Assembly (NCBI GenBank): GCA_016201275.1 | Contig: JACQDB010000084.1 | Coordinates: 1-64,000, forward strand | Source of the DNA: Acidobacteriota bacterium | GTDB lineage: Bacteria > Acidobacteriota > Blastocatellia > UBA7656 | Length of the DNA: 64,000 nucleotides | Direction: 5' to 3' | Position numbers and translations under genes: made by a program | The notes under the pieces: model-generated | Databases searched by the model: none | What the model was told of the DNA's origin: nothing | Seen by the model: the letters and a program-made list of their open reading frames with translations, nothing else | Shown here: positions 55,501-63,938 of the stretch, in pieces | Position numbering within the stretch: the stretch's first letter is position 1 | Layout of the letters: each line of letters starts with the position of its first letter

Positions 55501-56667
55501 CGGAGCCGCGCCGTGTCGCAACGTGCCGTTCTCTTCATCAAGCAGCAGAATGCTGCACCAAGCGCGCTCCGACAACCGCTCGACGAACCGCGCCAGTTCC
55601 GTAAGCGTCTCTGACAGCGGTGCGCCTTTGGCAATCAATGCCAAAATGTTCTGCTGACCACGCGCCATTTCCTGAGCGCGTTTCTCGGCAGTGATGTCGC
55701 GCACGATGCCTGTAAACAAGCGCTCCCCGTTCACGGTGGTTTCGCCAAACGAAATTTGCAACGGTATCTCTGTGCCGTTTTTATGCAGGCCGGGCAACTC
55801 TGAAGCCGCCCACGAAATATGGCGCTCCCCTGTGGCTTGGTAGCGTTGAAAGCCCTGGTGATGAAGTTGGCGCAGATAATCGGGCATCAACATGGTTAAA
55901 TCCTGGCCGAGCATTTCTGCCAACGCATAGCCGAAAATATTTTCCGCCGCCCGATTGATAAAGAGAATGCGGCTCGTTTCATCAATGGTGATGATGGCAT
56001 CCGAGGCAGTTTCGGCCAGCGTGCGAAAGCGGCTCTCGCTGTGGCGCAAGGCTTCGTCCACCACTTTGGTAGCGGTGATGTCGCGCTGCGTTCCCCAGGC
56101 TCTGGCCAGATAACCGTTTTCGACAAGGCCCATCAAATTATTGGCAAAGTATTTCGGCTGGCCTTGAGCATCCACTTCGTGCGACTCGGCATTGACGAGC
56201 CGATAGCCGCAGCGTATGAAGGCGCGCAGAAAATCTTGATTATGCGGGTCGCTCGGAATCAACAGGTCGCGCAACAGCGCGCCCTGCAATTGCGCGGCAG
56301 TTGCCAAGCCGTACATCTGTGCCATCGCATCGTTGCATTTGGTTAGATGACCGTGCCGGTAAAACGCTTCGATCTGCTGGTCTTCCGGCAGGTCTATGGA
56401 AATCGGCGTTGCCATCTCGATCAACCAGATGCCATCGGCGCATTGATCTACAAAGGCGCGATAGCGCTCTTCCGATTTTCTGAGCAGTTCATCCGCCTCA
56501 TCCGGCAAAGCGTTGCGGTCGTCCTGCGCCAAGCGGGATTCTGTGGTTGCAGCGACGAGCGGGGACGGAGCGTTGACCGCTTGGCCAGACTGCAACTGCG
56601 CGATCCGGCGCTCGGCTTCCTCTAATTCCGCGATCAGTTGCTTCTTGGTCTTTCCACGGTGATCCAT
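52501..56667 (-). CDS. Large cytosolic multi-PAS hybrid histidine kinase
   Basis: 1388 residues, GAGG 8 nt before the ATG. N-terminal coiled coil (1-30), PAS (about 70-205, with an insert), PAS (about 210-325), GAF (about 335-490), four more PAS/PAC units (about 500-620, 625-745, 750-870, 875-1000), then HisKA with His in LAGGIAHDFNNFLTAILGN (about 1032), HATPase (NLVLNARQAMP, DSGVGIAEEHL, GSGLGLATAYSIIKNHGG) and a C-terminal receiver (LIMDDEPAL, phospho-Asp in VILDLTVPG, Lys in VAVIAKPYQ). No TM segment, so it senses intracellular cues. Two adjacent PAS units (the pair at about 625-870) are near duplicates. The output partner is not in the window. Confidence 0.9.
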   Translation of the reverse strand: MDHRGKTKKQLIAELEEAERRIAQLQSGQAVNAPSPLVAATTESRLAQDDRNALPDEADELLRKSEERYRAFVDQCADGIWLIEMATPISIDLPEDQQIEAFYRHGHLTKCNDAMAQMYGLATAAQLQGALLRDLLIPSDPHNQDFLRAFIRCGYRLVNAESHEVDAQGQPKYFANNLMGLVENGYLARAWGTQRDITATKVVDEALRHSESRFRTLAETASDAIITIDETSRILFINRAAENIFGYALAEMLGQDLTMLMPDYLRQLHHQGFQRYQATGERHISWAASELPGLHKNGTEIPLQISFGETTVNGERLFTGIVRDITAEKRAQEMARGQQNILALIAKGAPLSETLTELARFVERLSERAWCSILLLDEENGTLRHGAAPSLPDEYTAAIDGIKIGLTVGSCGAAAYRKQIYIAADLENDPNWAEFKHLALPHGLRACWSRPILNEDGRVLGTFALYYGEPCAPTEADCKLIEMFTSLAAIAIERYVAEEHLRDSENRYRALYENNPLMVFTVDSQGTILTVNEFGAQQLGYSAPELIGQSGSVLFHPADQDAALQEIVQCLRHPEAVFQWEISKVHQDGRSLWVKENARAVRRANGKLAVLIVSEDITWRKQAEEALRLSETKFRNVAESTASAMFIFHDGHLLYVNPATEHILGYSQTELLTMPVTDVIHPDFQALYFARAEAIQHGSHMPFRAEYKLFHKNGTERWVDVTFGDLVTMDAQQVVIGTAYDITERKLAEEALRQSEAKFRNVAESTASAMLIHRNGELIYVNPATERITGYTQEELLGMNLLNLIHPAFRSLYFQRTEARKRGEQIGHRCEYKLLHKSGAERWVDFTFGGFVHLDSQQATIGTAYDITDRKQAEELLIAEKERLAVTLRSIGDGVIATDTNGHIVLLNRVAESLTGWPQEEAMRQHLDTVFQIVNAKSHASLESMFAKALQREQVFENQENILLISRDGTERLIAATTAPIYDSQSCIIGVVLVFRDLSEELKRDEEILKATKLESIALLAGGIAHDFNNFLTAILGNISLAKQYIEPSSRAYARLQDSEQATMRARDLTQQLLTFASGGAPIKKTASLANLLRESISFALTGSNVRSKIVLSADLWLAEIDEGQINQVLHNLVLNARQAMPLGGTIEITAENVTVEEGGFIEGAYLPPPRYVKLTVKDSGVGIAEEHLSKIFDPYFTTKQKGSGLGLATAYSIIKNHGGYIFVESDIGSGTTFSLYLPASEKRATQKNAAPRLNHSAKGRILIMDDEPALRKMISEILKYLGYEAAASQNGEEALALYRQALDTGQPFDAVILDLTVPGAMGGKETAEQLRALDATAKCIVSSGYSNDPVMAEYHEHGFVAVIAKPYQIAQLSEVLKQVVGDPSTVN

Positions 56668-56817
56668 ATAAACATCCTCATAGCGAGAACGGCGCGTTTA
56701 CGCTCGATCATAATGAGTGATTGCAGGGGCGATTCATCAGCGATTAATAAACGGGATGCCGCAGACCAGCGCCTATAGTTAGACATAACCAAACACCATA
56801 GGCGTTCAGAATAGGGA

Positions 56818-57852
56818 TTAGTTCAGAGGTACGATATTTTTTCTGCGATAGGCTCGGGCAAATTGATTATCGAACTGCCGCTCGAAGGGTAGAAATCGGT
56901 GTTTGTCTCTGTACGCTTCCGTTTGCCGCATCGCATTAAATCCGCAAGCTGTAATGATTCTATCAGCCACAGGAAAAATAGCAGATGCCGGGTAAAAATC
57001 AAAATGCTCTACTCGTATCTGCGCGGTCGCTTCCGGCTTCGAGTAGGCAACGGATAAGCCTTTGTACGGCGCGAAAATTTCTGGTTGCGCGGTTGGCGGT
57101 TGCGTCGCTGGTGTGTCATCCGGCGTGTCATTTGGCGGCGTCGGCGTCAGCAAAACCAGACGCGGCTCCAGTCTCTCTTGACGGCTCATCTCGACGGCGT
57201 AAGCAATCAACTCGTTTATCTCTGCGGGCGAACCCGTATGCACGATCAACCACAACGGCCTGGTGCTGCCGCTGCGCGCTGCGGACGCTTGCCTAGGGGT
57301 GGGCAGCAACTCGCTGACCGTTGGGCGCAGCAGCGCAATGGCCGCCTGCTTCATCGCCTCACTCAATTCATGCGGCGGGTCGGTAAGCGCCAAAGCGGTC
57401 AACTGAAGAGACTGTTGCGCCAGAACCTTTTGCTGCTCGGCTTCCAAAGGTTCCAACACATAGGTGGTCTCAAACTGCGGGATCGCGCCATCCAATTGCC
57501 GTTGATAGACCGCCCAGCGCAACCCGCGAGCAACGTGAAAAAGCCCGGTTTTATTGGCGAATTCATAGTTGCTGAACTCGCCTAACAGCCCCGCCGGAAA
57601 AGCGTCCAAAAATATTTCCGCAGGCCGGTAGCGCCGCAGAGTTTCCTGCAACCACAGGCGGTAGGCTTGCCGGTCGGTAGAAAAATTTTGCGGAATGGCG
57701 ATGACTTCCAACGCGCCAACCACACGCCGATCCGTAGCGAAAGGCGAGGCCGTCAACAACGCTACACGGTCTTGCAAACCGAGCGTGTGAATGACGGCAC
57801 GCGCTCGCGTCAAATGCCCCAAGCCGCCGCCTGCCGCATAATAAAAAATCAT
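56818..57852 (-). CDS. Glycosyltransferase-like protein (GT28/COG4671-type)
   Basis: 344 residues. The start FYYAAGGGLGHLTRARAVIHTL is the typical UDP-sugar-acceptor loop of MurG-like transferases. The C-terminal half holds IITACGFNAMRQTEAY and a Pro/Thr-rich insert (about 245-270). It overlaps the upstream GT4 gene by four bases (ATGA), so the pair is translationally coupled. Likely synthesises a glycolipid or cell-wall glycan. Confidence 0.75.
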   Translation of the reverse strand: MIFYYAAGGGLGHLTRARAVIHTLGLQDRVALLTASPFATDRRVVGALEVIAIPQNFSTDRQAYRLWLQETLRRYRPAEIFLDAFPAGLLGEFSNYEFANKTGLFHVARGLRWAVYQRQLDGAIPQFETTYVLEPLEAEQQKVLAQQSLQLTALALTDPPHELSEAMKQAAIALLRPTVSELLPTPRQASAARSGSTRPLWLIVHTGSPAEINELIAYAVEMSRQERLEPRLVLLTPTPPNDTPDDTPATQPPTAQPEIFAPYKGLSVAYSKPEATAQIRVEHFDFYPASAIFPVADRIITACGFNAMRQTEAYRDKHRFLPFERQFDNQFARAYRRKNIVPLN

Positions 57853-59063
57853 GTGCCGTCGCCTCTCTTGTTGTCCACGAAGGGTTCCGCCACGCCTTCG
57901 CTGTCAACCGTTTGCGGAGCGCGCAAAGTGTCCAACAGGACGTTGAGATAGCCGGTGGTTTCAGCTTCCAGATTCAAACGCGCTGCCACCATACGGCGAG
58001 CCTGTGCGCCCATCGCCTGCAACTCCGCAGCGCTTGCCCTTGCCGCACGCTCCAGCGCCTGGCGGCATTGATGCGCGTCGCCGGGATAAAACAGCAGGCC
58101 GTGCTGCGCCTCTTCTAAAACGTCCGCCATGCCTCCGGCTCTCGCCGCCAACAACGCTACGCCCAAGCCCGCCGCTTCCAACAAGACATTGGGCAGGCCA
58201 TCATAAAACGACGCGATGACTACCAAATCGCAAGCCTGATAATGCAGAGGCATTTCATAGCGATCAACGAAAGGAAAAATGCTGTGCGCGATTTCCCCTT
58301 GATGAAGTTGCAACCAGTCGGTGATGGCGGGGTCCAGTTCGCCGACAAACAACAGATGAAATTGGTCAGCGCATCCCGAATGCAACAGCGTCTCAAGAAA
58401 AAACAGTCCGCCTTTTTTGGGCTTGATATGACCGAACATTCCCAACACGCGACGGCCTGGCAAGACCTTTTCCTTGCGCCATTGTTGAGCGCGCTCATGG
58501 AATGAAGGCAGCGCCTGCCACTCGTTCAAGTCTATGCCATTGGGAATCCACAGCGGCTGAATATGCGGAAACAGGGCGTGAATTTTTTGTGCTTTGTCAC
58601 GACTGACGACGCAAACTCGCGCCGCTTTATCTAAAGCGTGCCGCACTACGTCAGCGCGTTTCGGCGAAAAGATCGCGGCATCGAAATCGTTGCCGCGAAT
58701 CAAGGTAATCAACGGAACGTCGAGCCAGGCGGCAAACACCGGCGCGGCAATCAACGGCAAAGTGCCGCCAAAGGCGATGACGTGAGTAAAGCCTTGTGCC
58801 TCGCTTGCCAGGACATTCCACAAACAATTCAGCGCGTGTGAAGGATCGTTACCCAGCGGACAAACAAGATCACGGCCTTGCTGTCTGGTTTCCACTTTCA
58901 TGGTTGGTGCGCGTGACGACAAGTGCGCGACATCAATCACGACCCCGCGACGACGCAGCGCGTGAACAATGCGGTCGCAGGATTGCGCCATGCCGCCGCG
59001 ACTCGGAAAATAATTTTCAGTCAGCCACAGCAATCGCAAAGATGTCGTAGTCGTGTCGCTCAT
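57849..59063 (-). CDS. Family-4 glycosyltransferase
   Basis: 404 residues. GT-B fold: the N-terminal ENYFPSRGGMAQSCDRIV loop and the C-terminal donor site VIASFYDGLPNVLLEAAGLG, where Glu-x7-Glu is replaced by a D-x7-E type pair. IPNGIDLNEWQ is the linker motif. Coupled to the downstream GT28-like gene. Substrates unknown. Confidence 0.88.
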   Translation of the reverse strand: MSDTTTTSLRLLWLTENYFPSRGGMAQSCDRIVHALRRRGVVIDVAHLSSRAPTMKVETRQQGRDLVCPLGNDPSHALNCLWNVLASEAQGFTHVIAFGGTLPLIAAPVFAAWLDVPLITLIRGNDFDAAIFSPKRADVVRHALDKAARVCVVSRDKAQKIHALFPHIQPLWIPNGIDLNEWQALPSFHERAQQWRKEKVLPGRRVLGMFGHIKPKKGGLFFLETLLHSGCADQFHLLFVGELDPAITDWLQLHQGEIAHSIFPFVDRYEMPLHYQACDLVVIASFYDGLPNVLLEAAGLGVALLAARAGGMADVLEEAQHGLLFYPGDAHQCRQALERAARASAAELQAMGAQARRMVAARLNLEAETTGYLNVLLDTLRAPQTVDSEGVAEPFVDNKRGDGT

Positions 59064-59133
59064 CGGTAAAAAAAATCGGTAGTGCCAAACAAGTCATGCG
59101 GAAGTGAGAACGATTGAACCGATGAGTAGCTTG

Positions 59134-59279
59134 GTAGGCGCGACCTGTCTATAGAGATTGACTACGCGAATTTTTCTAGCGCCGTAGGCGCGACACCGAC
59201 TGGCGCGGCAAGCCAGGGTCGCGCCTGCGGCGCTAGAAAATTTGTGCTTCGCTACCTTCTACAGACAGGGCGCTCCTAC
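59134..59279. repeat. Nested inverted repeat in the 59064-59383 gap
   Basis: Outer arms GTAGGCGCGACCTGTCT (59134-59150) and 59263-59279 (2 mismatches). Inner arms TTTTCTAGCGCCGTAGG... (59172-59194) and 59218-59240 (1 mismatch in 23). The same GGCGCGAC word recurs within the loop. The gap carries no gene and this structure occupies most of it. Confidence 0.8.
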
Positions 59280-59283
59280 GGCG

Positions 59284-59387
59284 CTAGAGGGTGTCGCAGA
59301 AATGGGTTTTCTGTCCAGATATTGTGTGCGATGGTTTGACTATCCACAACATATGGGCGGTTGCTGGAATTCTGCGACACCCTCTAG
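59284..59387. repeat. 18-nt inverted repeat overlapping a stop codon
   Basis: Arms CTAGAGGGTGTCGCAGAA (59284-59301) and its exact complement (59370-59387). The right arm contains the TAG stop of the next minus-strand gene, so transcript ends there would fold through the stop codon. Confidence 0.8.
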
Positions 59388-59791
59388 CTGTCCAGAAAGC
59401 CGCCGCTCAAGCGTTCGTCATCTTCGTCAAAGCCGGTGGTTTCGCGCCGGTCAAAAGCGCGTGTGTCATAGGTGTCATAATAATGGTCGTAATAAAGCCC
59501 TGTGTAAAAGGGGCTGTAATTTTGGCTCGTATAATAGCCGTGACGATAGGTGTACAAACCGCTGCGCGAGGTGTTGTTGTTGTCGTCGTCGGTCATCTGC
59601 TCGAACTGTTCTTCCTGAGTCAACTGTTGCTGGCGCGCATTGCAATCGAGGCAAACGAAGGTTTGCCCACGCCGCAATCCATGAGTGGTACAGGTCGGGC
59701 GCGCACAAAAACCACAAGCATTCAAGGCCGGGCTTTCGCAATCGCGCAGCACGAAAAAGCCCTGTTTTACGGCGCATTTTCCCATCCACAT
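59384..59791 (-). CDS. Small Cys- and Tyr-rich protein of unknown function
   Basis: 135 residues; GGAGG 9 nt before ATG 59791. The N-terminal half has Cys pairs, CGFCARPTC and CLDCNARQQQ, that look like a zinc knuckle. The C-terminal half (about 80-125) is very rich in Tyr, Asp and Thr (YTYRHGYYTSQNYSPFYTG) and disordered. It shares one base with the upstream stop (TAATG), so it is coupled to 59791-60675. No named family. Confidence 0.65.
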   Translation of the reverse strand: MWMGKCAVKQGFFVLRDCESPALNACGFCARPTCTTHGLRRGQTFVCLDCNARQQQLTQEEQFEQMTDDDNNNTSRSGLYTYRHGYYTSQNYSPFYTGLYYDHYYDTYDTRAFDRRETTGFDEDDERLSGGFLDS

Positions 59792-60675
59792 TATGACGTT
59801 CCTCCGGTGGGCTTGACCGCTCGATAAGCGCTGGCAATCGCTTCCAGCAATTCTCCCAGAGGCGTCATGCCATCGGCTTGATCGCTGACCAGAACGCGCC
59901 GCACGCTCACTTTATCTTTGCGGACGCCGGGCTTGATGACGATGGTATGTTGGGCATCGTGACCGATGGGTGCGGCGACCGTATAAACTCGATGGTTAAA
60001 AATCAACTTGGCTTCGACGCGAGTTTTCACTTTGAATTTGGTTTTGGTTTTATACTTGCCGCTGCTGCGCCGTTTGCCTTCGGCGCGTTTGCGTAGGCGC
60101 TCGAAGACCTGCCATTGCAGCAGCGTGCCATCGGCCAGTTTGGCGCTGCCCACCAGCCATTGGTTGGCGAAATATTCTTCTTTGATTTTGCTGCCGTGCA
60201 ATTGTGCCTGTCGTCCCGTCGCCGACAATTGCTCGCTGTACTTTTTTTCGGCGAGCGTGCCGCCGCGCAAATCAACGTGCAGAAACACGGGTTGACGACT
60301 CTTCATCTCTTCGCGCAAAAGGTGCAACAGCGGAACGATAAACTGGCGCAAATGATTCGGCACGTCTTTGCGATGCTTGGCAAAAAAGACCAAGAAAATC
60401 ACGAGCGCAATCACCATCACGATAGCCAGCGGCAATAAATACAGAGTCATAAAGCCGATGATGACAGACGCCAAAGTAAGCGCCGCGCAACCGCAACCGA
60501 GGCCGATGAACTTGCTTTTTGAGGCATCGCGCAAAGCGTCGTAGGCCGCAATTTTATTGAAGAAGACCAACCATTGTGCGGGCGTGTAGGTGCCGGAAAT
60601 ATTCTTCTCCTGCACAAAAATTTTCTGGTCAGCGGTCAGCGCTTGATAACTTTGCAGGGCTTTCCAGAAGCTCAT
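59791..60675 (-). CDS. Membrane protein of unknown function, coupled to the Tyr-rich gene
   Basis: 294 residues from ATG 60675, with GGAG 11 nt upstream; the longer frame to 60813 has no ribosome site. An N-terminal soluble part (about 1-50) is followed by a two-helix membrane hairpin (about 55-105) and a basic C-terminal domain (about 110-290) with KTKTKFKVKTRVEAKL and HTIVIKPGVRKDKVSVRR. Looks like a beta-rich cytoplasmic or periplasmic domain. The last residues stop at TAATG with the next gene. Not recognised. Confidence 0.62.
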   Translation of the reverse strand: MSFWKALQSYQALTADQKIFVQEKNISGTYTPAQWLVFFNKIAAYDALRDASKSKFIGLGCGCAALTLASVIIGFMTLYLLPLAIVMVIALVIFLVFFAKHRKDVPNHLRQFIVPLLHLLREEMKSRQPVFLHVDLRGGTLAEKKYSEQLSATGRQAQLHGSKIKEEYFANQWLVGSAKLADGTLLQWQVFERLRKRAEGKRRSSGKYKTKTKFKVKTRVEAKLIFNHRVYTVAAPIGHDAQHTIVIKPGVRKDKVSVRRVLVSDQADGMTPLGELLEAIASAYRAVKPTGGTS

Positions 60676-61120
60676 CTTTTCCAGCGCTCCTTTCGCGTGC
60701 AACGATGCTACCAAAATCGTCGCGTTCCGCAAGCCTGTTGATGAAATTTCGGTTGCCAAGGACTGCGGTTTTGGCGCTTTGCCATCTCGAAGGCGCACCT
60801 GCCGCAAACACAAAGGAGACCCCTAACGACGGGCGGCGGCGGCAGTTGCTCGCCGGTTTTCAGGTGGAAAACGAAGCCTCTGTCCCACCAGGTTTCCGGG
60901 TCTTCACAGCAAGAGCCTTGACTAAGAAAATTGGGTAGTGACTCACCCGACTGCGCGGAAGTAACTGTAGCTTTGCCGCCACGCCTGCGGTAAGATGGAG
61001 CCGCGTTTCGATACTACACTGTTACCCCACCTTGGCCAAAAAATCCTAAACATCAGGAAATCCTTGATCGCCTTGATCGCCTTGATCGCGGCTAGATTTT
61101 TTTCACAGGAGAACCCTCGT
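60676..61120 (+). other. Divergent promoter region with a 9-nt tandem repeat
   Basis: No supported gene. Three exact copies of CCTTGATCG lie in tandem at 61062-61088, just upstream of the PilT-like gene; they could be a regulator-binding array or chance repeat. GACTAAG/GAACC repeats elsewhere in the gap are weak. Confidence 0.5.
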
Positions 61121-62509
61121 ATGGTGGAAAGCATAGGAAGTTTACTCGGCGTTTTACACGCTCAGAAGGGTAAAGAGTTGCGCCTGGAAGTGGGCAAACG
61201 CGCCAGTTTGCATACCGCCAATGGCGTCTTTGAGATTTCGCAAGCGCCGTTGTCACAGGCCGACATAGGCAGCGCTATCATGCCGCTGATCCCGGAACAG
61301 GCGCGCAGCTTGTTACCAACGCAACCCGAAGTTGGATTCAATTATGAGTGCAGCGGCGTTGGCAGTTTCGCCGTAAAGATCAGACGCTTGCCGACCGGCG
61401 TCTTCGTCAGTTTCACGCCGCAAGTCAACAGTAACACATCAGCGCCGACCGTCGCGGCAGCGGTCAGACCGACTGCGCCGCCGCCGCGTCCTGCTGCACC
61501 CGCATCAACTTCTCCGCCGGGCAATTCTGCCGCGCCAGCCGCGCCGACAATCGCCGCGCCGCCACCGGCAGCAAATTATGCGACCACACCATCGCGCCGC
61601 CCCTTGGCTTTCACCATAGATGAGCTGTTTCGCGCTCAAGTCGCTATGGGGGCTTCTGACCTTCACCTCAGCGTCAGTATGCCACCGATGGTTCGCAAAG
61701 ATGGCATCATGAAAGTTCTCGATGAAAGCCACGCCCCACTTGATGCCGAAGCGACCACGCAGTTGTTGATGCCGATCATTCCGCAGACCAACCGCGACGA
61801 ATTCAGCCAGCGCAACGGCTTGGTGCTGGTCACCGGGCCAACCGGTTCGGGCAAATCCACGACCCTGTGCGCGATGGTGGATTACATCAATCGGCAACGC
61901 CAGGATCACATCATCACCATCGAAGACCCTATCGAATTTGTTCACGAAAACAAGAAATGTTTAATCAATCAGCGCGAAGTTCACAATCACACCGACTCGT
62001 TCAAAGATGCCTTGCGCGCCGCCTTGCGCGAAGACCCGGACATCGTGTTGGTGGGCGAGATGCGTGACTTGGAAACCGTGGCTATCGCTATCGAAACGGC
62101 GGAGACCGGGCATCTGGTATTCGGCACGCTGCACACCACGACCGCGCCTTCGACGGTAGATCGCATCATAGACCAGTTTCCGCCTGACCGGCAGACGCAA
62201 ATCCGCATCATGTTGTCGGAGTCGTTGAAGGGAGTAATTTCGCAAACCTTGTTGCGAAAGATTGGCGGCGGACGGGTGGCGGCGTTGGAAGTGTTGATCG
62301 CCAATTCGGCGATGAGCAATTTGATCCGCGAAGGCAAGACTTTTCAAATCCCTTCGATGATGCAGACCGGTCGCGGCAATGGCAATGTGTTGCTCAACGA
62401 GTCTTTGATAGAACTGGTCAAGAGCAAGACGGTAGCGCCGGATGAAGCCTATGCCAAAGCGGCTCTGCACCCCTTGTCGTTGGTCAAAACCTTGTCGAGT
62501 CGGGATTAA
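61121..62509 (+). CDS. pilT: PilT-like type IV pilus retraction ATPase with duplicated N-domain and apparent internal deletion
   Basis: 462 residues from ATG 61121 (AGGAG 9 nt upstream). Residues 1-100 resemble a degenerate PilT N-terminal (N2D) domain (GKELRLEVGKRASLHTANG...VGFNYECSGVGSFAVKIRR). A Pro/Ala-rich linker (about 105-160) follows, then a second N-domain start (FTIDELFRAQVAMGASDLHLSV) that reaches DEFSQR and joins directly to NGLVLVTGPTGSGKST (Walker A, about 230). The usual RFRVN...IP block of about 60 residues is missing at 61811-61819. The ATPase core is intact: IITIEDPIEFVH, DPDIVLVGEMRD and TGHLVFGTLHT. No start or stop codon is disturbed, so the loss is in frame. Confidence 0.85.
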   Translation: MVESIGSLLGVLHAQKGKELRLEVGKRASLHTANGVFEISQAPLSQADIGSAIMPLIPEQARSLLPTQPEVGFNYECSGVGSFAVKIRRLPTGVFVSFTPQVNSNTSAPTVAAAVRPTAPPPRPAAPASTSPPGNSAAPAAPTIAAPPPAANYATTPSRRPLAFTIDELFRAQVAMGASDLHLSVSMPPMVRKDGIMKVLDESHAPLDAEATTQLLMPIIPQTNRDEFSQRNGLVLVTGPTGSGKSTTLCAMVDYINRQRQDHIITIEDPIEFVHENKKCLINQREVHNHTDSFKDALRAALREDPDIVLVGEMRDLETVAIAIETAETGHLVFGTLHTTTAPSTVDRIIDQFPPDRQTQIRIMLSESLKGVISQTLLRKIGGGRVAALEVLIANSAMSNLIREGKTFQIPSMMQTGRGNGNVLLNESLIELVKSKTVAPDEAYAKAALHPLSLVKTLSSRD

Positions 62510-62621
62510 AAATCTTGAAGGACAGCGAAAAGTGCCGGTTTTATTGGGTTTTTTGTCGCGCCAGTGTTTTTGAAACAGTGCCGCTATGAATGGCGGTGAT
62601 TGGCTGCAGGCTTTGCCATCT

Positions 62622-63791
62622 TTATCGGTCGAGCGCTGCATAAAGGGCGCTCAATTTTTCGCTTGCCTGCTGCCAGCGAAAATCTTTTGCGATGCGTTCT
62701 TTTGCCCGCTCGCCCATGCGTTGCAAAGTGTCCGGGTATTCCAACAACACGCGAATGGCTCTGGCTAAATCTGCCGGGCGGTCGGCGCGAATCAATTTGC
62801 CGTCAACTCCGTCGCTAATGATTTCCCGTACCGCCGGAATATCAGAAGCCACTACCGCAACTCCCGCCGCCATAGATTCTAAAATCTTCAGCGGGCAACA
62901 ACCCTGCTCCAGATTGCGCGCGCATTCCGTGAGCGGCGCAACCGACAACAATGCATGGGCGCGCCACGGCGCAAGCTCGGCTTCGCTCAAAGCGAAATGC
63001 CAGATGAGACGCTCGGCAATTTCCAGCCGTGCGGCCAACTTGCCATACTCTTTCACAAATCGGTGCGGCGTTGAAGAACAGATCACCAGATGCAAATCCG
63101 CAAAATCTTTGAGCCGCGCAAACGCCTTCAGCAACACCTCCACGCCTTGCCAGCGTTGCAGCGCGCCGAAATAAATCAGGTAACGCGGCGGCGCTTCCGG
63201 CGGACGCTCAGGCCGTGTGTTGATGTCCGCGCCGTTTGTTATGACCGCGATTTTTTCGGCGTCAACGCCAAGCCTCACAAGATTGTCTTTCATGGTTTGG
63301 GAAGGCGTGATGACGGCAGCGGCGGTCGTCCAGCAGAAAATTTCGGCAGCGCGAATTTTTTTCAAAGTTTCCGGCGCAACGCGAGGATAGGAAAACGGCA
63401 GTTCTATAGAAGGCAGGCCGTTGATTTCATAAACGCAGGCCGAGGGTTTCTTTGCGAGAATCGGCACGCCGCTCCAAGGGTCACGAAAATGGCAGAGGCG
63501 CAACGCTGCGCTTTGCTCATCAAGCAAACTTCGCAACAGACGGCTGTAAGCCAACGTGCGTTGCAAAAAATTTGCCTCCGGCTTCACAAAGCGCACGATC
63601 TCAATGTTGCCCTCTTTTTGATAGGCCGGAAGAGTGGCGTCGCCCAGCGTATAAAGCAAGCCGCCATGCATTCTGGCAAACAGGGTTTGCGCCATGCGAT
63701 TGATGTGCACCGCCGCGCCTTTGGCGGCAGGAAAACGGTCGAATGCCGCATACAGAGCGGTGTGTTGCAGTTGTAGAAATTTATTTTGCAA
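62622..63791 (-). CDS. Family-4 glycosyltransferase
   Basis: About 389 residues from TTG 63791, where homology begins with the GT4 start TALYAAFDRFPAAKGAAVHI; the frame is open to TTG 63872 but has no ribosome site there. The donor half is clear: ITNGADINTRP, YLIYFGALQRWQGVEVLLKA, and GCCPLKILESMAAGVAVVASDIPAVREII with the Glu pair region. Start choice is uncertain. Convergent with the PilT-like gene. Confidence 0.83.
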   Translation of the reverse strand: MQNKFLQLQHTALYAAFDRFPAAKGAAVHINRMAQTLFARMHGGLLYTLGDATLPAYQKEGNIEIVRFVKPEANFLQRTLAYSRLLRSLLDEQSAALRLCHFRDPWSGVPILAKKPSACVYEINGLPSIELPFSYPRVAPETLKKIRAAEIFCWTTAAAVITPSQTMKDNLVRLGVDAEKIAVITNGADINTRPERPPEAPPRYLIYFGALQRWQGVEVLLKAFARLKDFADLHLVICSSTPHRFVKEYGKLAARLEIAERLIWHFALSEAELAPWRAHALLSVAPLTECARNLEQGCCPLKILESMAAGVAVVASDIPAVREIISDGVDGKLIRADRPADLARAIRVLLEYPDTLQRMGERAKERIAKDFRWQQASEKLSALYAALDR

Positions 63792-63938
63792 TGTCGGCCT
63801 GAAAAAAATAGATTGGTTTTCGATTGCTTGTACGAGCGACCACCGCAGGGTTACTCGTACATTCCTATGCAAAGCGCTTTAGGTCTGACAACCCCCTTAG
63901 GATTGTGGATGAAATAAAGTGCAGCCTTGTACGGGCGA

